The notes below the pieces were generated by a model. The model made no database searches and was not told where the DNA came from. It saw nothing but the letters and a program-made list of their open reading frames with translations. A DNA stretch of 9,691 nt from Bacillota bacterium. Its GTDB lineage: Bacteria; Bacillota; Clostridia; DSM-8532. Below, piece after piece: positions 7,637 to 9,691 of this stretch. The stretch lies in NCBI GenBank assembly GCA_023426765.1, contig JAEZBW010000436.1:1-9691 (forward strand), in the 5' to 3' direction. How positions within the stretch are numbered: position 1 is the stretch's first letter; every line of letters begins with the position of its first letter. The translations under genes were made by a program, and so were the position numbers.

Positions 7637-7643
7637 CACCTCT
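7637..7643 (-). promoter_or_regulatory. Ribosome binding site of the 893-residue protein gene
   Basis: AGAGGTG on the minus strand, 6 nt before TTG 7630. It decides for the TTG start: the longer GTG frame from 7639 would begin inside this site. The TTG start also gives a cleaner signal peptide (MRKRKFK instead of MCILRKRK). Confidence 0.7.
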
Positions 7644-7649
7644 TTTTTA

Positions 7650-7659
7650 TAAGCGCTTA
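7650..7659. promoter_or_regulatory. Possible operator palindrome TAAGCGCTTA
   Basis: A perfect 10-bp palindrome at the predicted transcript start of the six-gene operon, about 10 nt past the -10 box and 6 nt before the ribosome binding site. LacI/GalR-family and CcpA sites share a central AAGCGCTT-like core. The outer TG and CA bases of a full cre site are absent, so CcpA binding is only a possibility. Confidence 0.4.
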
Positions 7660-7667
7660 ACTTAAAA

Positions 7668-7676
7668 ATTATATCA
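7668..7676 (-). promoter_or_regulatory. Extended -10 promoter of the six-gene operon
   Basis: TGATATAAT on the minus strand is a perfect TGnTATAAT extended -10. Its predicted start is near 7661-7662, which gives a leader of about 31 nt. No good -35 is seen at 17-18 nt (GGGAAT or AGGGAA); extended -10 promoters tolerate that. It would be recognised by the housekeeping sigma factor. Confidence 0.65.
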
Positions 7677-7807
7677 TATTTAATAAAAGCATTCCCTTTA
7701 ATTTATAGGCTGGAAAAAGTCCCTGCCGGAGTAATCATTACTGTTCACGGGTAGGATCTGTTTACACCGGGAGTCGGCCTGGAAAGCGGGCTTATTCATA
7801 ATAAACA

Positions 7808-7841
7808 CGCATGGGCATGTAAAAGCAAACGACACCATGCG
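7808..7841. repeat. Inverted repeat CGCATGG / CCATGCG
   Basis: CGCATGG (7808-7814) and CCATGCG (7835-7841) are perfect 7-bp complements with a 20-nt loop. There is no T-run after either arm, so it is not a standard terminator. It could be an mRNA structure or a chance match. Confidence 0.4.
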
Positions 7842-7930
7842 GGCTTACTGCCATTGAATTCGGGATCTTATTCAATATACACTTTTCCAAGAGTTCTCCC
7901 AGATGATATAGACGTAATCATTACCGAAAA

Positions 7931-7955
7931 GTTTCATGAATATCTTAAATGAAAC
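7931..7955 (-). terminator. Weak candidate terminator after dprA
   Basis: GTTTCAT (7931-7937) and ATGAAAC (7949-7955) form a 7-bp stem with an 11-nt loop, and on the minus strand the stem is followed by CTTTTC. It lies about 70 nt past the dprA stop, where a terminator is expected. The AT-rich stem and only four Ts make it a poor intrinsic terminator. Confidence 0.3.
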
Positions 7956-8025
7956 AAATAATTATGGAGAGTAAGATGTGTAATAATTCCATAGTTGCGA
8001 TGAGCATTATTCCAACAGGAACGAA

Positions 8026-9141
8026 TCAGACTTCAAGGCTGTATCTGCCTCCCGCTTCTCTTTTAATCAAACCCTTCATTTCCAGGCTAAGCAGAACACG
8101 GTGCAGCAAAGGCAGCTCACAAGCCAGCTTTCTTTGTATTTCATCAATCTGCAGGGCTTCGATGGACAGCATTTCCATCACCTTTTGCTCATCGGTATCA
8201 AGGGTTTCGTGCAGGCTCCTTTTATTTCTATAGCTCTCCAGATCCAGCACAGGCTTTTCTTCCAGGCTTTTAAACCACACGACCTCTTCCAGAATATCTT
8301 CCACGGAAGTGACCAGCTTTGCCCCATCCTGAATCAGTTTGTTGGTTCCCTTGCTGTTAATGCTGATGACATTGCCCGGCAAGGCATACACATCCCTGCC
8401 CTGTTCCAGGGCCAGCTGCGCTGTAATCAGTGAACCGCTTTTCTCCCCGGCTTCAACCACGAGAATGCCAACCGACATACCGCTGACGATCCTGTTTCGA
8501 ATGGGAAAATGATGCGGTGCAGGCAGAACACCCGGCGGGTATTCGGACACAACAGCGCCTTTTTCAATAATCCGATCCATCAGCTTTTTGTTTTCAGGGG
8601 GATAAACGATATCCAAACCGCAGCCAAAAACCGCGATGGTCCGGCCTCCCGCTGTCAATGCCCCCAGATGGGCGGCGGTATCAATTCCCCTGGCCATGCC
8701 GCTGACCACACAGATATGGTACTGAGACAATTCGGAGGAAATTTTCTTCGCAACCGATACCCCATATCCGGAGGCCTTCCGGGATCCGACCACCCCGACA
8801 CAGGGCTCTTCATTCAGGATTTTTCCCTTCACATAAAGACAGACGGGTGGATCGCAAATGTTTTTCAACAGATGAGGATAATTTTCATCAGCGAGTGTTA
8901 TCACCTCAATGTTGTGCTGTTCCAGACTTTCCATGGTTCTGTCGGTTTCGGCCCTCGCTGCTGGAGACAGGATGGCGTTGATATTTTCACGGTTGAGTAT
9001 TCCGGTCTGAACCAGTGCAAAGGCATCGGCCTGGAAAATTTCCTTCGGGGTATCAAAGATTCTCAGCAATTCAACCTTTTTTCGGGTGATGATGCCCTGC
9101 AGATTGGCCAGCCATATCCATTCTCTTAACTCAGGGTTCAT
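8026..9141 (-). CDS. dprA: DNA processing protein DprA
   Basis: DprA (Smf) binds single-stranded DNA that enters the cell during transformation and loads RecA on it; it is cytoplasmic. The 371-residue protein has all three usual parts. These are an N-terminal helical helix-hairpin-helix-like region (about 1-65), the Rossmann-like core, and a C-terminal winged-helix domain (about 310-371). Core motifs seen are VGSRKASGYG (118-127), SGMARGIDTAAHLGAL (147-162), FPIRNRIVSG (212-221), GSLITAQLALEQGRDVYALPG (236-256, split over conserved positions) and GTNKLIQDGA (265-274). Length and motifs match a complete, active gene. ATG 9141 follows GAGGGAG by about 8 nt, and the gene lies 30 nt after comM in the same direction, the usual pairing. 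The topA gene that follows dprA in many Firmicutes is not found here. Confidence 0.97.
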   Translation of the reverse strand: MNPELREWIWLANLQGIITRKKVELLRIFDTPKEIFQADAFALVQTGILNRENINAILSPAARAETDRTMESLEQHNIEVITLADENYPHLLKNICDPPVCLYVKGKILNEEPCVGVVGSRKASGYGVSVAKKISSELSQYHICVVSGMARGIDTAAHLGALTAGGRTIAVFGCGLDIVYPPENKKLMDRIIEKGAVVSEYPPGVLPAPHHFPIRNRIVSGMSVGILVVEAGEKSGSLITAQLALEQGRDVYALPGNVISINSKGTNKLIQDGAKLVTSVEDILEEVVWFKSLEEKPVLDLESYRNKRSLHETLDTDEQKVMEMLSIEALQIDEIQRKLACELPLLHRVLLSLEMKGLIKREAGGRYSLEV

Positions 9142-9171
9142 AGTTTTTCTCCCTCGCCTTGTTTTGATGAA

Positions 9172-9691
9172 TCATCTGAACAGATTCCTGTCCAAAGCCC
9201 TGTATTGTATTGCCTCTGCAATATGGACGGAACTGATGCTTTCCGTCCCCTCCAGATCTGCAATGGTCCGGGCTACCTTTAAAATGCGGTTGTGCGCACG
9301 GGCTGTCAGGTTCAGCTTCAGATACGCCTCCCACATCAGGACGGACTCTTCTTTCCCCAGACGGCAATACTGGTTTATCATCGAATGCGACATTTGTGCG
9401 TTGCAGTAAATTCCCTTTCCGGTAAAGCGCTTCTGTTGAATTTCCCTGGCCTTGTTCACACGGTTGCGGATTTCACGGGACGCTTCGGCTTTTTCCTGTT
9501 CTTCATTCAGTTCCTGGTATTTCAACGTAGGCACTTCCACCTGGATATCCAGCCTGTCTAATAGAGGGCCTGAAAGCCTTCCCAGATAGCTTTTTATTTC
9601 CGGCTGCGAGCAGGTGCATTCCCGGGTTTCATCCAGATAAAACCCGCATTTGCAGGGGTTTGCCGCAGCAATCAGCGTAGTACGGCAAGGA
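9172..9691 (-). CDS. comM: ComM/YifB Mg-chelatase-like ATPase, C-terminal part (5' end outside window)
   Basis: The last 172 codons of a family member that is normally about 500 residues; the Lon-like N-terminus and Walker motifs lie beyond the right edge. The visible part begins with the sensor 1 region LIAAANPC. A CKC...CTC cysteine cluster follows, as in the NPCPCG...C.C segment of the family. Next comes LSGPLLDRLDIQVEVP, with the conserved Arg of the AAA+ arginine-finger region, and then the C-terminal Mg-chelatase helical domain (REIRNRVNKAREIQQ to the end). ComM is a hexameric helicase that extends recombination intermediates during natural transformation; in non-competent hosts its role is unclear. 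It stops 30 nt before dprA, with which it is probably cotranscribed. The TGA is at 9172-9174. Some genomes use the name yifB for this family. Confidence 0.93.
   Translation of the reverse strand, partial: PCRTTLIAAANPCKCGFYLDETRECTCSQPEIKSYLGRLSGPLLDRLDIQVEVPTLKYQELNEEQEKAEASREIRNRVNKAREIQQKRFTGKGIYCNAQMSHSMINQYCRLGKEESVLMWEAYLKLNLTARAHNRILKVARTIADLEGTESISSVHIAEAIQYRALDRNLFR

Larger units (their letters stand above)
7677..8025. other. Intergenic region between dprA and the six-gene operon
   Basis: About 350 bp with no convincing gene. It contains two short inverted repeats (7808-7841 and 7931-7955), a 9-bp direct repeat GCGGGCTTA (7786 and 7839), and a plus-strand frame open from 7755 to 7952 that lacks an ATG start and a ribosome binding site. 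I see no tRNA, no insertion sequence and no recognisable riboswitch. Confidence 0.6.

Noticed and set aside
7949..8233. Plus-strand open frame of 94 codons starting in the intergenic region
   Set aside because: Most of it is antisense to the end of dprA and it has no similarity or ribosome binding site that I can see.
8509..9129. Plus-strand open frame of 206 codons
   Set aside because: It is antisense to dprA, whose conserved motifs span this region on the minus strand.

Overview
This window comes from a mid-GC bacterium, most likely a member of the Clostridia (Firmicutes). The reasons are strong AGGAGG-type ribosome binding sites, use of TTG starts, tightly packed genes and a comM-dprA pair of Firmicute type. 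That placement is inference, since no rRNA or other taxonomic marker is present. Every gene I can support lies on the minus strand, so the reading order is from high to low coordinates.

Right part (9691 to 8026): the 3' part of a comM/yifB-type Mg-chelatase-like AAA+ gene runs in from the right edge. A complete dprA follows 30 nt later. Both belong to DNA uptake and recombination: ComM is a helicase acting on recombination intermediates, and DprA loads RecA onto incoming single-stranded DNA.

Middle (8025 to 7631): about 395 bp without a convincing gene. It holds two weak inverted repeats (one a possible terminator for dprA), an unassigned 65-codon open frame that may be a relic, and then a promoter for the next operon. 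The promoter has a perfect extended -10 (TGATATAAT). A 10-bp palindrome, TAAGCGCTTA, lies at the predicted transcript start.

Left part (7630 to 1): one compact operon of six genes. In transcription order these are (1) an 893-residue secreted or membrane-anchored protein with two large extracytoplasmic regions and two membrane helices; (2) an ABC ATPase; (3) an ABC-2 type permease; (4) a membrane-anchored coiled-coil protein with a 49-residue Gly-Gln tract; (5) a MoxR-type AAA+ ATPase; and (6) a DUF58 protein cut off by the left edge. Junctions 1-2 and 5-6 are stop/start overlaps, and junction 3-4 is 3 nt. MoxR-DUF58 pairs are widespread and thought to act as a chaperone or assembly module for envelope complexes. 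Here the pair is tied to an ABC-2 exporter and two large envelope proteins, which suggests one envelope machine whose substrate is unknown. This is the most interesting part of the window, with the low-complexity Gly-Gln tract and the possible leader regulation next.
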